Of a stretch of 64,000 bases of DNA, positions 1 through 7,131 are shown piece by piece. The notes beneath the pieces were generated by a model. That model made no database searches. It was not told where the DNA came from and saw only the letters and a program-made list of their open reading frames with translations. This DNA is from an uncultured Christensenellaceae bacterium (lineage in GTDB: Bacteria > Bacillota > Clostridia > Christensenellales > UBA3700). Made by a program: the position numbers and the translations under genes. Each line of letters begins with the position of its first letter. Position 1 is the first letter of the stretch. The DNA lies in the NCBI GenBank assembly GCA_944380275.1, contig CALWHB010000002.1:1-64000 (forward strand). Reading direction: 5' to 3'.

Positions 1-1
1 A

Positions 2-30
2 AAAAACGCCCTGTTATTAGGACGTTTTTA
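2..30. terminator. Terminator downstream of glyS (bidirectional)
   Basis: A hairpin with stem AAAACG.CCT/AGG.CGTTTT and loop GTTATT ends in a T-run on one side and an A-run on the other. It can therefore terminate both strands. It lies about 20 bases after the glyS stop codon, read on the minus strand. Confidence 0.7.
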
Positions 31-51
31 TAATATCGTATTGACGCAGAA

Positions 52-1437
52 TCAGTATTCGAGGTTTTTCTCAAGGTAGCTTGCAAGGTCGTCAACGCTG
101 ACTCTGACTTGCGCCATACTGTCACGTTCTCTTACGGTTACCGTATTGTTTTCAAGGGTTTCAAAGTCGATTGTTACGCAGTAGGGAGTGCCTATCTCGT
201 CCTGACGGCGGTATCTTTTGCCTATGCTGCCTGCCTCGTCGTAAGTTGCGGAGAATTTTTTGCAGAGCGCGCGATAAATTTCTTCTGACTTTTCGCCGAG
301 AGCTTTTTTCTGCAACGGGAGTACGGCAACTTTGTAAGGAGCAAGTGCGTGATGCAGGTGAAGTACGACTCTGGTTTCGCCGTCGACCACTTCTTCGTCA
401 TAAGCATTGCAAAGGAAGGCAAGCACCATCCTGTCTGCGCCGAGAGAAGGCTCGATGACGTAGGGTATATATTTTTCGCCCGTAACGGGGTCTGTATATT
501 CCATATTTTTGCCGCTGACTTTGACGTGCTGTTTGAGGTCGTAGTCGGTACGGTCCGCAACGCCCCAGAGTTCGCCCCAACCGAACGGGAATTTGAATTC
601 AAAGTCTGTCGTAGCGTTGGAATAGAAACACAGTTCGTCCTTGTCGTGGTCGCGCAGTTTGAGTTTGTTTTCGTCCATGCCCAGGTCGAGCAGCCACTGT
701 TTGCAGAAATCTTTCCAGTAAGCGAACCACTCAAGGTCGGTACCGGGTTTGCAGAAAAACTCAAGCTCCATCTGTTCAAACTCGCGGGTGCGGAAGGTAA
801 AGTTGCCGGGGGTGATTTCGTTGCGGAAACTTTTGCCTATCTGACCGATACCGAAAGGCACTTTCATGCGTGCGGAACGCTGTACGTTGAGGAAGTTTAC
901 GAATATACCCTGAGCCGTTTCGGGACGCAGGTATACCGTGTTTGCGCTGTCTTCGGTAACGCCCTGGAAAGTTTTGAACATAAGATTGAACTGTCTTATG
1001 CCGGTAAAATCGCTCTTGCCGCATACGGGGCAGGGGATTTTGTTTTCGATGATGTAATTTTCAAGTTGTTCGTTGGTCCAGCCTGCGATATTTTGTTCGA
1101 TACCCTTGCGTTTCATATAATCTTCGACAAGGTTGTCTGCGCGATGACGGGATTTGCAGCTCTTGCAGTCCATAAGGGGGTCGCTGAAACCTCCCAGATG
1201 ACCGCTTGCTACCCATACGTTGGGGTTCATCAGAATAGCGCAGTCGAGTCCCGTATTGAGCGGGTTTTCCTGAATAAACTTTTTCCACCATGCGCGTTTT
1301 ACGTTATTTTTGAGTTCGACGCCGAGGGGGCCGTAGTCCCAGGTATTTGCGAGGCCGCCGTAAATTTCGCTGCCTGCAAAGATGAAACCTCTGCTTTTGC
1401 AAAGGGCGACAAGTTTGTCCATTGTCAGTTCTGCCAT
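52..1437 (-). CDS. glyS: Glycyl-tRNA synthetase, dimeric (alpha2) type
   Basis: Charges tRNA-Gly with glycine in the cytoplasm. The 461-residue length is normal for the single-chain alpha2 class II enzyme. Visible features: N-terminal catalytic domain with two zinc-binding-like Cys pairs (C91/C94 and C136/C139), the class II region [12 protein letters not shown] at about 171-182, the segment [14 protein letters not shown] at about 215-228, and a C-terminal anticodon-binding domain from about residue 370. The start is supported by GAGGAG a few bases upstream. It is a single gene with its own consensus promoter (1491-1519) and a terminator at the window edge. A short GGCGG/CCGCC hairpin (1454-1469) sits just before the ribosome site. 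I do not see a T-box. Confidence 0.97.
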   Translation of the reverse strand: MAELTMDKLVALCKSRGFIFAGSEIYGGLANTWDYGPLGVELKNNVKRAWWKKFIQENPLNTGLDCAILMNPNVWVASGHLGGFSDPLMDCKSCKSRHRADNLVEDYMKRKGIEQNIAGWTNEQLENYIIENKIPCPVCGKSDFTGIRQFNLMFKTFQGVTEDSANTVYLRPETAQGIFVNFLNVQRSARMKVPFGIGQIGKSFRNEITPGNFTFRTREFEQMELEFFCKPGTDLEWFAYWKDFCKQWLLDLGMDENKLKLRDHDKDELCFYSNATTDFEFKFPFGWGELWGVADRTDYDLKQHVKVSGKNMEYTDPVTGEKYIPYVIEPSLGADRMVLAFLCNAYDEEVVDGETRVVLHLHHALAPYKVAVLPLQKKALGEKSEEIYRALCKKFSATYDEAGSIGKRYRRQDEIGTPYCVTIDFETLENNTVTVRERDSMAQVRVSVDDLASYLEKNLEY

Positions 1438-1490
1438 ATCCGATACTCCTCACGGCGGAATATACCGCCTTAAATTATTATCAATATATG

Positions 1491-1519
1491 ATTATAAGAA
1501 TTTTATTTCTCTTTGTCAA
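1491..1519 (-). promoter_or_regulatory. glyS promoter
   Basis: On the minus strand, TTGACA (1519-1514) is followed after exactly 17 bases by TATAAT (1496-1491). This is a perfect housekeeping-sigma match. The predicted start is near 1484, giving a leader of about 47 bases. Confidence 0.85.
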
Positions 1520-1603
1520 ACGATGTAACGTTTTTGGGATAATTTGCGTATTGTGAAGTAGCGGGATGAGAAACGGCGTCCCGACAATATGGGAGGAACT
1601 GAT

Positions 1604-1786
1604 ATGAACAATTTTAACGAATGCGGGATGTCCTGCGGTTGCGATTGCCTGTGGATTATTCTTCTGTTGCTGCTTTGCGGCGGAAACGGCTTTAAGAGCT
1701 GTGGCTGCGGCTCCGGTTGCAACATTATACCTATCCTCGTAGCGCTCAGCTGCTGCGGATGCGGCGACGGTTGCGGCTGCAAGTAA
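1604..1786 (+). CDS. Cys/Gly-rich microprotein (HCB-protein-13-like)
   Basis: A 60-residue protein with a Cys-rich head (CGMSCGCDC), a short hydrophobic stretch WIILLLLLCGG, and a tail rich in CGCG/CGCGDGCGC. The start is placed at 1604 rather than the in-frame ATG at 1589, because GGGAGGA at 1591-1597 lies 6 bases before it. The composition resembles the small proteins in Clostridia named chorion class high-cysteine HCB protein 13, whose function is unknown to me. The Cys density (13 of 60) could allow metal binding or disulfide cross-linking; that is inference. It is a single gene with its own terminator at 1820-1846. Confidence 0.75.
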   Translation: MNNFNECGMSCGCDCLWIILLLLLCGGNGFKSCGCGSGCNIIPILVALSCCGCGDGCGCK

Positions 1787-1819
1787 AACGTAATACATAC
1801 TGCAAAAAGCAAGAAACGG

Positions 1820-1846
1820 AGTCGGCGAAAGCCGACTTTGTTTTTT
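1820..1846 (+). terminator. Terminator after the Cys-rich gene
   Basis: Stem AGTCGGC/GCCGACT closed by a GAAA tetraloop, followed by TTGTTTTTT. This is a clear intrinsic terminator. Confidence 0.9.
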
Positions 1847-2188
1847 CGGACGAGAGAGGAGAAGAGCATTTACGCCGCGGGCAAAAGCATAGGTGAAGAC
1901 GATGGAAATATGATACTGCCGAGAAAGACGTTTTTTATGAGCTGAACATTAAAAGGGGTATTTTTTGCAGGCAGATTGTTAAAAACATTTTTTTATCTGA
2001 GGCTTTACAGCGGAACCTTTGTGCGGCACGCAAATATTGTAAAAAATTCCTGCACGTGTAGGTTAAATGCGATATTTCATTTAAAATCAACTATTTCAGC
2101 CGGAGTCGTAATTTGAAAATGCGGTGAACGGATAAGAGGACGTCAGATAGTGTCAACCGCTGAAAACAAAGCGGTATTGCGCTTGTGT

Positions 2189-2217
2189 TTGACTTTTTTA
2201 AGCGGCAGTAGTATTAT
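2189..2217 (+). promoter_or_regulatory. Promoter abutting the next start codon
   Basis: TTGACT (2189-2194), a 17-base spacer, then TATTAT (2212-2217). The hexamer ends only 6 bases before the ATG at 2224, so transcription should start at or next to the start codon. There is no Shine-Dalgarno sequence. Confidence 0.75.
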
Positions 2218-2223
2218 GGTTAT

Positions 2224-2529
2224 ATGAAAAAATACAATTTTGTCACATGGTGGCTCGATTTGCCCGTAAAGCCGCTTGCTTACAGAATATGGAAGATGGT
2301 TGCGACTCCCGTCGTGTTTATACTGTGGGTCGTTTTCGTCGCGGTATACACGGATTACTACTGGCAATTTTCTCTTTATGCCGTATTGCCGGTCGCTGCG
2401 GTCGATTTTATATGGGACGGCGTGCAATATTATCTTTATAGGAAAGGCAAACTGAAACCTCGCGAAGTCGGCATAAATAAACAATCTTCGGACAATGAAA
2501 CCGCAGACGGTGCAGAAAAAACAAATTGA
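2224..2529 (+). CDS. Small two-helix membrane protein, unknown function
   Basis: A 101-residue protein I do not recognise. It has an N-terminal amphipathic stretch, two predicted membrane helices (about 26-42 and 48-63) joined by YTDYYWQ, and a charged polar tail. No ribosome binding site precedes the ATG. The well-spaced promoter immediately upstream suggests a leaderless mRNA. It is monocistronic, between the terminator at 1820-1846 and the one at 2558-2584. The length and TM pattern argue for a real gene, but the function is open. Confidence 0.7.
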   Translation: MKKYNFVTWWLDLPVKPLAYRIWKMVATPVVFILWVVFVAVYTDYYWQFSLYAVLPVAAVDFIWDGVQYYLYRKGKLKPREVGINKQSSDNETADGAEKTN

Positions 2530-2557
2530 ATCAGAATCGGATTTTTGATAGCATAAG

Positions 2558-2584
2558 CCTCTCTGAATAAGGAGAGGTTTTTTT
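2558..2584 (+). terminator. Terminator after the small membrane protein
   Basis: Stem CCTCTC/GAGAGG with loop TGAATAAG, followed by seven T. Confidence 0.88.
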
Positions 2585-2685
2585 ATGTTTTAAGGTGCTG
2601 TAATTAATACAACGACTGAAAAAACAACCTGATATATAGACGTCGGTCTTAAGCATAAAACGTTTTTAAAAGCATATCTTATTAT

Positions 2686-3138
2686 GTGAGCGCGGTGAAA
2701 AGATTGTGGGCAATATGTATATCGCTGGGGATTGTGATTCTGACGGCGTTTCCGTCCGCTTTGCTTGTAGATGCAGGGGAGTGGTATGACGCTTTAATCC
2801 TGCCGCCTTACGCATTGCCTTCGACGGCTTATACCCCGGTATGGGCGGCAATTTATCTTGCGGATACGGCGGCGTTGACGCTTTTGTTTTACAAAGGAGC
2901 TGAAGGATTAAAACTGTGGCTGCCTTTGTCTGCGGGGGTGCTGAACGTGTTCTGGTGTTATATGTTTTTCGGGATAAAAAGCATACCTGCAGGCGCGGTC
3001 GTACTGGGAATAATGACAGTTTATACAGCCGCTTGCGGAATAGCAGATTTCAGAAAATACAGGATTAGCTCGTTGATTTTTCTTTTTAAAGCGGTTTTTT
3101 TCGGTTATCTGTTTGCAGTGGTTTTGGCGATAAAATGA
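2686..3138 (+). CDS. tspO: TspO/MBR (translocator) family protein
   Basis: A 150-residue integral membrane protein with five predicted helices. The family hallmark is present after helix 1: WYDALILPPYALPSTAYTPVW, matching the Trp-rich WY..L.KP...P...FGPVW signature of TspO. Aromatic WCYMFFG occurs in helix 3-4. Family members bind tetrapyrroles such as porphyrins and have been linked to stress signalling or photo-oxidative porphyrin breakdown. The ligand here is not shown. The start is GTG at 2686, because the ATG two bases earlier is followed directly by a stop. No Shine-Dalgarno sequence is seen. TATCTT at 2675-2680 lies 5 bases upstream, so it may be leaderless. It is monocistronic. Confidence 0.85.
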   Translation: MSAVKRLWAICISLGIVILTAFPSALLVDAGEWYDALILPPYALPSTAYTPVWAAIYLADTAALTLLFYKGAEGLKLWLPLSAGVLNVFWCYMFFGIKSIPAGAVVLGIMTVYTAACGIADFRKYRISSLIFLFKAVFFGYLFAVVLAIK

Positions 3139-3267
3139 TTTTTGAAGAATACAGAGGCAAAATCCGACGCTGCTTTGCATTTTATTACACTTAATGCGAT
3201 TGTGCGTGGCGCAAGTTTTATATTTATAATACGTGCGCGCAAATTTGTATTTTATATTTTTATTTAG

Positions 3268-3296
3268 TTGAAAATTGCACTTTTGTTTGATATAAT
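3268..3296 (+). promoter_or_regulatory. Promoter of the ECF-coaX block
   Basis: TTGAAA (3268-3273), a 17-base spacer and TATAAT (3291-3296). The predicted start is near 3303. This leaves a leader of 65-97 bases before the first gene, depending on which start codon is used. Confidence 0.85.
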
Positions 3297-3302
3297 TAGC
3301 GT

Positions 3303-3399
3303 GAGCAACGACAGGCTCATTGCCGTTGTATGTTCGGAAACAAATAAAATTTACCTGAAAGGATGGGTATTGCGCAAAGCAAACTCAAGCGTGGTAATC
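3303..3399 (+). promoter_or_regulatory. Possibly structured 5' leader of the S-component gene
   Basis: The leader contains CAACG...CGTTG (hairpin), a TTACC...GGTAA pairing that would place the AAAGGA ribosome site (3357-3362) in the loop region, and TTGCGCAA. I could not match it to a riboswitch class I know. A role in controlling the vitamin transporter is inference. Confidence 0.35.
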
Positions 3400-4158
3400 A
3401 TGAGAAAATCGCACAGAATAGCACTTCTGGCATTTGAACTTGCGCTGATAGTAATATTCAGCCTGGTGCCAATCAATCTCGGCGCGGCGTCGCTTGCGCT
3501 GACTCTGCTCCCGGTACTCGTTATTGCGTTGACGCAGGACTTCAAAACGGCTGTATTCGGCGGTTTGATTATGGGTATCACGTCGCTGATAGGGGCGTTT
3601 ACCGTCGGTGCCGCAAGTCTTACGGCTCCGCTGTTCAGAAATCCGCTCGTATCAGTTTTGCCGAGGGTCTGCGTGCCGGCAATTGCGTGGGCGGTCAACA
3701 GAGGACTGGTCAAGCTTTGTCAGAAGATAATGCAGAAGAATAAAGAATATACCGCAGACAAGGCGCAGGCGGCTGAAAGCGGAGAAGAACAGGCAAAAGA
3801 ATCTGCAGATTACCGGGTCGCAGAAGAAAGCAATGCCTCGGCAAGCGACTGTTCTTCCTCAAGAGCAGAAAAAAACAGCATAAAAGAAAAAATCAAATCC
3901 GATAAAAACTTATCCCGCCCGGTCAGAGCTTTGATTGATGCGGTTTCAAGCGCGCTGGGAGTATGCGGAAATACCGCTCTCGTTCTGGGTATGATTTGGT
4001 TGTTTTACGGCGGGAAGACTGTCGGCGACAGCGCGATTACGCCTGAATTTATGGCGGGACTCGTTTCGCTCAATTTTGTTATAGAGGTGGTCGTTATGAC
4101 CGTTCTGACGCCGCCTATAGTATACGCGATAAGAAAACAGCAGGAGAAAAACGGTTGA
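3400..4158 (+). CDS. ECF transporter S component, probably pantothenate (PanT-like)
   Basis: A 252-residue membrane protein resembling substrate-binding S components of energy-coupling-factor vitamin importers. The N-terminal helices and the late GNTALVLGMIWLFYGG segment match the PanT/COG4684 type. Its stop is one base before coaX, whose product phosphorylates pantothenate; this supports the substrate guess but does not prove it. Residues about 112-172 form an unusual hydrophilic, Glu/Lys/Ser-rich insertion between two membrane halves. The ATG at 3400 lacks a good ribosome site. A TTG at 3370, 7 bases after AAAGGA, would add ten residues and is a credible alternative. The shared ECF ATPases are not in this window. 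Confidence 0.75.
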   Translation: MRKSHRIALLAFELALIVIFSLVPINLGAASLALTLLPVLVIALTQDFKTAVFGGLIMGITSLIGAFTVGAASLTAPLFRNPLVSVLPRVCVPAIAWAVNRGLVKLCQKIMQKNKEYTADKAQAAESGEEQAKESADYRVAEESNASASDCSSSRAEKNSIKEKIKSDKNLSRPVRALIDAVSSALGVCGNTALVLGMIWLFYGGKTVGDSAITPEFMAGLVSLNFVIEVVVMTVLTPPIVYAIRKQQEKNG

Positions 4159-4159
4159 C

Positions 4160-4939
4160 ATGTTACTCGTAATCGACGTTGGAAACACGAATATCAAACT
4201 GGGTATTTACAAGGGCGACAAACTCTGTCAGTCCTGGCGACTTTCGGTAAAAGTTCCGCGTACGGCAGACGAACTGGGCATAGAAATAAGCAACATGTTC
4301 AAGGTCGGGGGCGTGGATATGAAAGACATTACGGGTGTTATAATGTCTTCGGTGTGTCCGCCTTTGAATTATACGGTAGAGCATGCGTGTCAATACTATA
4401 TCGGTATAAAACCGATGACGGTAGGGACGGGGATAAAGACGGGACTCAACGTAAAATATACCAATCCCCAGGAAGTCGGAGCGGACAGGATAGTGAACAG
4501 CGTTGCTGCATACAAGCTTTACGGAGGTCCTTGTATAGTGGTGGATTTCGGCACCGCGACGACGTTCAATCTGATTTCGGCAAAAGGCGAGTTTATGGGC
4601 GGTTGTATCTGTCCCGGCATAAAGAGCAGCCTTGAATCGCTTGTGAGCAATACCGCAAAACTGACGAGAGTAGAGCTTACAAAACCGCAGAGCATTGTGG
4701 GCAAAAGCACTGATTCAAATCTTCAGGCAGGAATAATTTACGGTTTTACGGGGCTTGTAAAATACATTGTCGGAGGATTCAGAAAACAGGAGGGTTTTGC
4801 AGATGCAAAAGTGGTCGCAACCGGCGGTCTGAGTCAGCTTATACTCAGCGTGGAAGAAGAAAAGATACTTGACATCGTGGACAGGTCGCTGACGCTTAAA
4901 GGACTCAAAATAATTTACGATATGAACAAAAAGCAATAA
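4160..4939 (+). CDS. coaX: Type III pantothenate kinase
   Basis: Catalyses ATP-dependent phosphorylation of pantothenate, the first step of coenzyme A synthesis. The 259-residue protein has the ASKHA-fold phosphate motif DVGNTN at 6-11, GADR at 107-110 and DFGTATTF at 129-136, all typical of the type III family, plus a late ATGGLS segment. The start ATG lies one base after the upstream S-component stop, and AGGAG inside that gene serves as its ribosome site. Placement behind a probable pantothenate importer forms an uptake-plus-trapping pair. Normal length, no anomaly. Confidence 0.95.
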   Translation: MLLVIDVGNTNIKLGIYKGDKLCQSWRLSVKVPRTADELGIEISNMFKVGGVDMKDITGVIMSSVCPPLNYTVEHACQYYIGIKPMTVGTGIKTGLNVKYTNPQEVGADRIVNSVAAYKLYGGPCIVVDFGTATTFNLISAKGEFMGGCICPGIKSSLESLVSNTAKLTRVELTKPQSIVGKSTDSNLQAGIIYGFTGLVKYIVGGFRKQEGFADAKVVATGGLSQLILSVEEEKILDIVDRSLTLKGLKIIYDMNKKQ

Positions 4940-4997
4940 TCTTTTTGTACGATTATACAAGATAAAAATTTTGCCTCACGGCACAAAGGAGAATAAT

Positions 4998-6269
4998 ATG
5001 AAAAAAGTCGGTGTAGCAATACTCGGTATGGGTGTTGTAGGCGGAGGTACGGCGCAGATACTTATCGAAAGAAAGAAACAGATAGCCGAAGAATACGGCG
5101 TAGAAGTAGAAGTCGTCGCATGCCTCGACAAGGATAAGAGCAAGGGCGCGAGATACGGTCTTGACGCAAGCTATTTTGCGGCGGACATAGATGAAATCTG
5201 CGCAAACAACAACGTCGACATTGTCGTCGAGTGCATGGGCGGTACCGAGCCTGCAAAGACTTTCCTTATGAAGTCGCTTGCGGCAGGCAAGAGTATTGTT
5301 ACGTCCAACAAGGAAATGTTCAGCAAGAGCTGGCCAGACCTTGAAAACGTTGCGGCAAAGACGGGCGCAGGTCTGTATTACGAGGCGACGACCGGCGGCG
5401 GTATGCCTATCATAAGACTTATGACTCAGGCAATGCAGGCAAATTCGATTCTTGAAATCAAAGCCATAATCAACGGCACGACCAACTATATTCTTTCCAA
5501 GATGACTCAGGAGGGTGCGGATTACGCAGAGGTGCTTAAGGATGCTCAGGCATTGGGTTATGCAGAGGCAAATCCCGTTGCGGACGTAGAGGGTTATGAC
5601 TCCAGCTACAAACTCAGCATTTTGTCTTCGCTTGCTTTCAACAAGCGTCTTCCCGTAGAACTGATTGAGAGAGAAGGTATCACCAAGATAACAAAAGAGG
5701 ACATCACTATAGCAAAAGATATGGGATTCGTCATCAAACTTCTCGCAATCGCAAAGCAGCGCGAAGGAAAGATAGAGGCGAGAGTAAACCCCGTATTCCT
5801 GTCCAAGGACCATCCTCTCGCTAACGTAAACGATTCCTTCAACGCGGTATTCCTCGTAGGCGACAACGTAGGCGACATCATGCTGTACGGCAGAGGAGCG
5901 GGCGCACTTCCGACGGGCAGCGCGATTGTCAGCGACATCGTATTCTGCGCAAGACAGGATAAGCACGCACGTTACGGTGAGATGAACAACGTAATGACGG
6001 CAAAAGATATAGACGAAGATTATCCCAGCGAGTATTATATAAGACTTGACGTACACGACGTTGCGGGCGTTATCGCGGACGTTGCGGCGGTATTCAAGAA
6101 ATACAAGGTTTCGATAAGTCAGATGCGTCAGGACGATAAGAAGGAAATCATACCTATCGTATTCGTAACTCACGAAACCAAAAAGAAATCCATGATGAAG
6201 GCAATCGAAGAGATAAGCCGTCTTTCCAACGTCATAGGCGTAAGGAACGTAATAAAGGTAGAAAGATAA
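4998..6269 (+). CDS. hom: Homoserine dehydrogenase
   Basis: Reduces aspartate semialdehyde to homoserine, the branch point to threonine and methionine. The 423-residue protein has an N-terminal Rossmann motif GMGVVG (10-15), the catalytic-domain stretch EATTGGGMPII, INGTTNYIL, and a C-terminal ACT regulatory domain (about the last 80 residues). The ACT domain suggests feedback control by an amino acid, usually threonine. The start at 4998 is chosen because AAAGGAG lies just upstream; an in-frame ATG at 4971 has no such site. thrC lies elsewhere at 40.3 kb. The next gene follows after one base, so hom is likely read together with the wH-TM genes and uvrBA. Confidence 0.96.
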   Translation: MKKVGVAILGMGVVGGGTAQILIERKKQIAEEYGVEVEVVACLDKDKSKGARYGLDASYFAADIDEICANNNVDIVVECMGGTEPAKTFLMKSLAAGKSIVTSNKEMFSKSWPDLENVAAKTGAGLYYEATTGGGMPIIRLMTQAMQANSILEIKAIINGTTNYILSKMTQEGADYAEVLKDAQALGYAEANPVADVEGYDSSYKLSILSSLAFNKRLPVELIEREGITKITKEDITIAKDMGFVIKLLAIAKQREGKIEARVNPVFLSKDHPLANVNDSFNAVFLVGDNVGDIMLYGRGAGALPTGSAIVSDIVFCARQDKHARYGEMNNVMTAKDIDEDYPSEYYIRLDVHDVAGVIADVAAVFKKYKVSISQMRQDDKKEIIPIVFVTHETKKKSMMKAIEEISRLSNVIGVRNVIKVER

Positions 6270-6270
6270 A

Positions 6271-6723
6271 ATGCTTGACGGTAACGGCGTAAAACTACTG
6301 TCCAGGCTGTGCGAAATGACGGACGGCGACAAGTTTTCGGTATTCGACTGGACTGACCTCTTTGAAGAGGGAAAGAACGAAGAATCCGAAAAGTTGTGGC
6401 GCGCACTTATTCAGCAAGGGTGTCTGAACGTCAAGTACAGCGACGAAGATTCGGTATGTTTCGCCGTTACGCTGAAAGGCAGGAATATAAACGAAGAACT
6501 TGCGTCCATGCAGGTCGTGGGCGACGAAAACCAGACGGTCGTAAGAACGGACGCGGCAGGAAGGCCTCTGATGGTCGTAAAAAACGATACGTTTTTCGAC
6601 AACCTGAGAAAAAAGCTGCACAGCCGCTCTTTGGGATTTATCTGGGGAATAATCGGCGGTATAATCGGCGGCATAATAGGCGGCAGCATAGTCGCTCTGA
6701 TTATGCACTATGTAATACATTGA
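6271..6723 (+). CDS. Winged-helix-like protein with C-terminal glycine-zipper membrane anchor
   Basis: A 150-residue protein of unknown function. The first ~75 residues look like a compact alpha/beta winged-helix-type domain (inference from pattern: LLSRLCEMTDGDKFSV...LWRALIQQGCLNVKY...VTLKGRNI). The C-terminus is one membrane helix made of GIIGGIIGGIIGG, a glycine-zipper repeat that favours helix packing or oligomerisation. It starts one base after hom. The next gene has the same plan (soluble wH-like head, single C-terminal helix), so the two may be distant paralogues. Confidence 0.7.
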   Translation: MLDGNGVKLLSRLCEMTDGDKFSVFDWTDLFEEGKNEESEKLWRALIQQGCLNVKYSDEDSVCFAVTLKGRNINEELASMQVVGDENQTVVRTDAAGRPLMVVKNDTFFDNLRKKLHSRSLGFIWGIIGGIIGGIIGGSIVALIMHYVIH

Positions 6724-6768
6724 GGCTTTAATCGACACGGATAGGATAATTTATCGGGAGAAGACATT

Positions 6769-7131
6769 ATGCTCAGTAAAAAACAGAAGTTGCTTATGAA
6801 GGTGATATACTCTCACGCAATCCGCAAGGAAGGCGTGTGTCTTATACGCCCAATCGATTTGCTCAAAGAAATTCCTTTAAGCAGCGATTTCAGACGCGAC
6901 GAGCTGGAATCCAACCTTAAAGCCCTTGTAACCGAAGATTTCTTTGAGATGATTACGACAGACAAAAAAGGGGAAGAATATTATTGCTTTACTCTGCATC
7001 AGAACGGGTATGCGTTTTCAAGACAGATTGCAGCGGAAAAACGCGCCATTATCTTCAAACTCATACTTACGATTTGCGGAGCGATACTGAGCTTTACGCT
7101 TGTGCGTATACTTACGGCTATTGCAGGTTAA
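6769..7131 (+). CDS. Winged-helix-like protein with C-terminal membrane helix
   Basis: A 120-residue protein of unknown function. Its head (KQKLLMKVIYSHAIRKEG...PIDLLKEIPL...DELESNLKALVTEDFFEM...YYCFTLHQNGYAF) has the helix-helix-helix-beta-wing spacing of a winged-helix fold, and helix ~95-117 is a membrane anchor. It has no obvious catalytic residues. The ribosome site GGGAGAAG precedes the ATG. Its stop is immediately followed by the uvrB ATG, so it is translated as part of the hom-uvrBA block. It shares architecture, not obvious sequence identity, with the preceding gene. Confidence 0.7.
   Translation: MLSKKQKLLMKVIYSHAIRKEGVCLIRPIDLLKEIPLSSDFRRDELESNLKALVTEDFFEMITTDKKGEEYYCFTLHQNGYAFSRQIAAEKRAIIFKLILTICGAILSFTLVRILTAIAG

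Larger units (their letters stand above)
1787..2223. other. 437-base intergenic stretch
   Basis: Contains the terminator at 1820-1846 and, at its right end, the promoter at 2189-2217. The rest is AT-rich with short T-runs. I see no convincing coding frame, tRNA or known structured RNA. Confidence 0.6.

Noticed and set aside
1438-1490. T-box leader before glyS
   Set aside because: The leader is only about 47 bases and holds just a 5-pair GGCGG/CCGCC hairpin. T-box landmarks such as the GGGTGGTACCGCG-like antiterminator are missing.
3303-3399. Known riboswitch (THF, TPP, cyclic-di-GMP) upstream of the S component
   Set aside because: GCGCAAAGC vaguely recalls cyclic-di-GMP RNAs, but the remaining conserved segments are absent. 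I kept it as an unidentified leader only.
4953-6332. A 459-codon open frame antisense to hom
   Set aside because: It mirrors hom codon structure, has unlikely composition (Tyr, Cys and Arg rich), no ribosome site, and hom is a clear gene.
6600-6720. DNA tandem repeat expansion behind the GIIGG repeats
   Set aside because: The repeated ATAATCGGCGG units are short and encode a plausible glycine-zipper helix, so protein function explains them.
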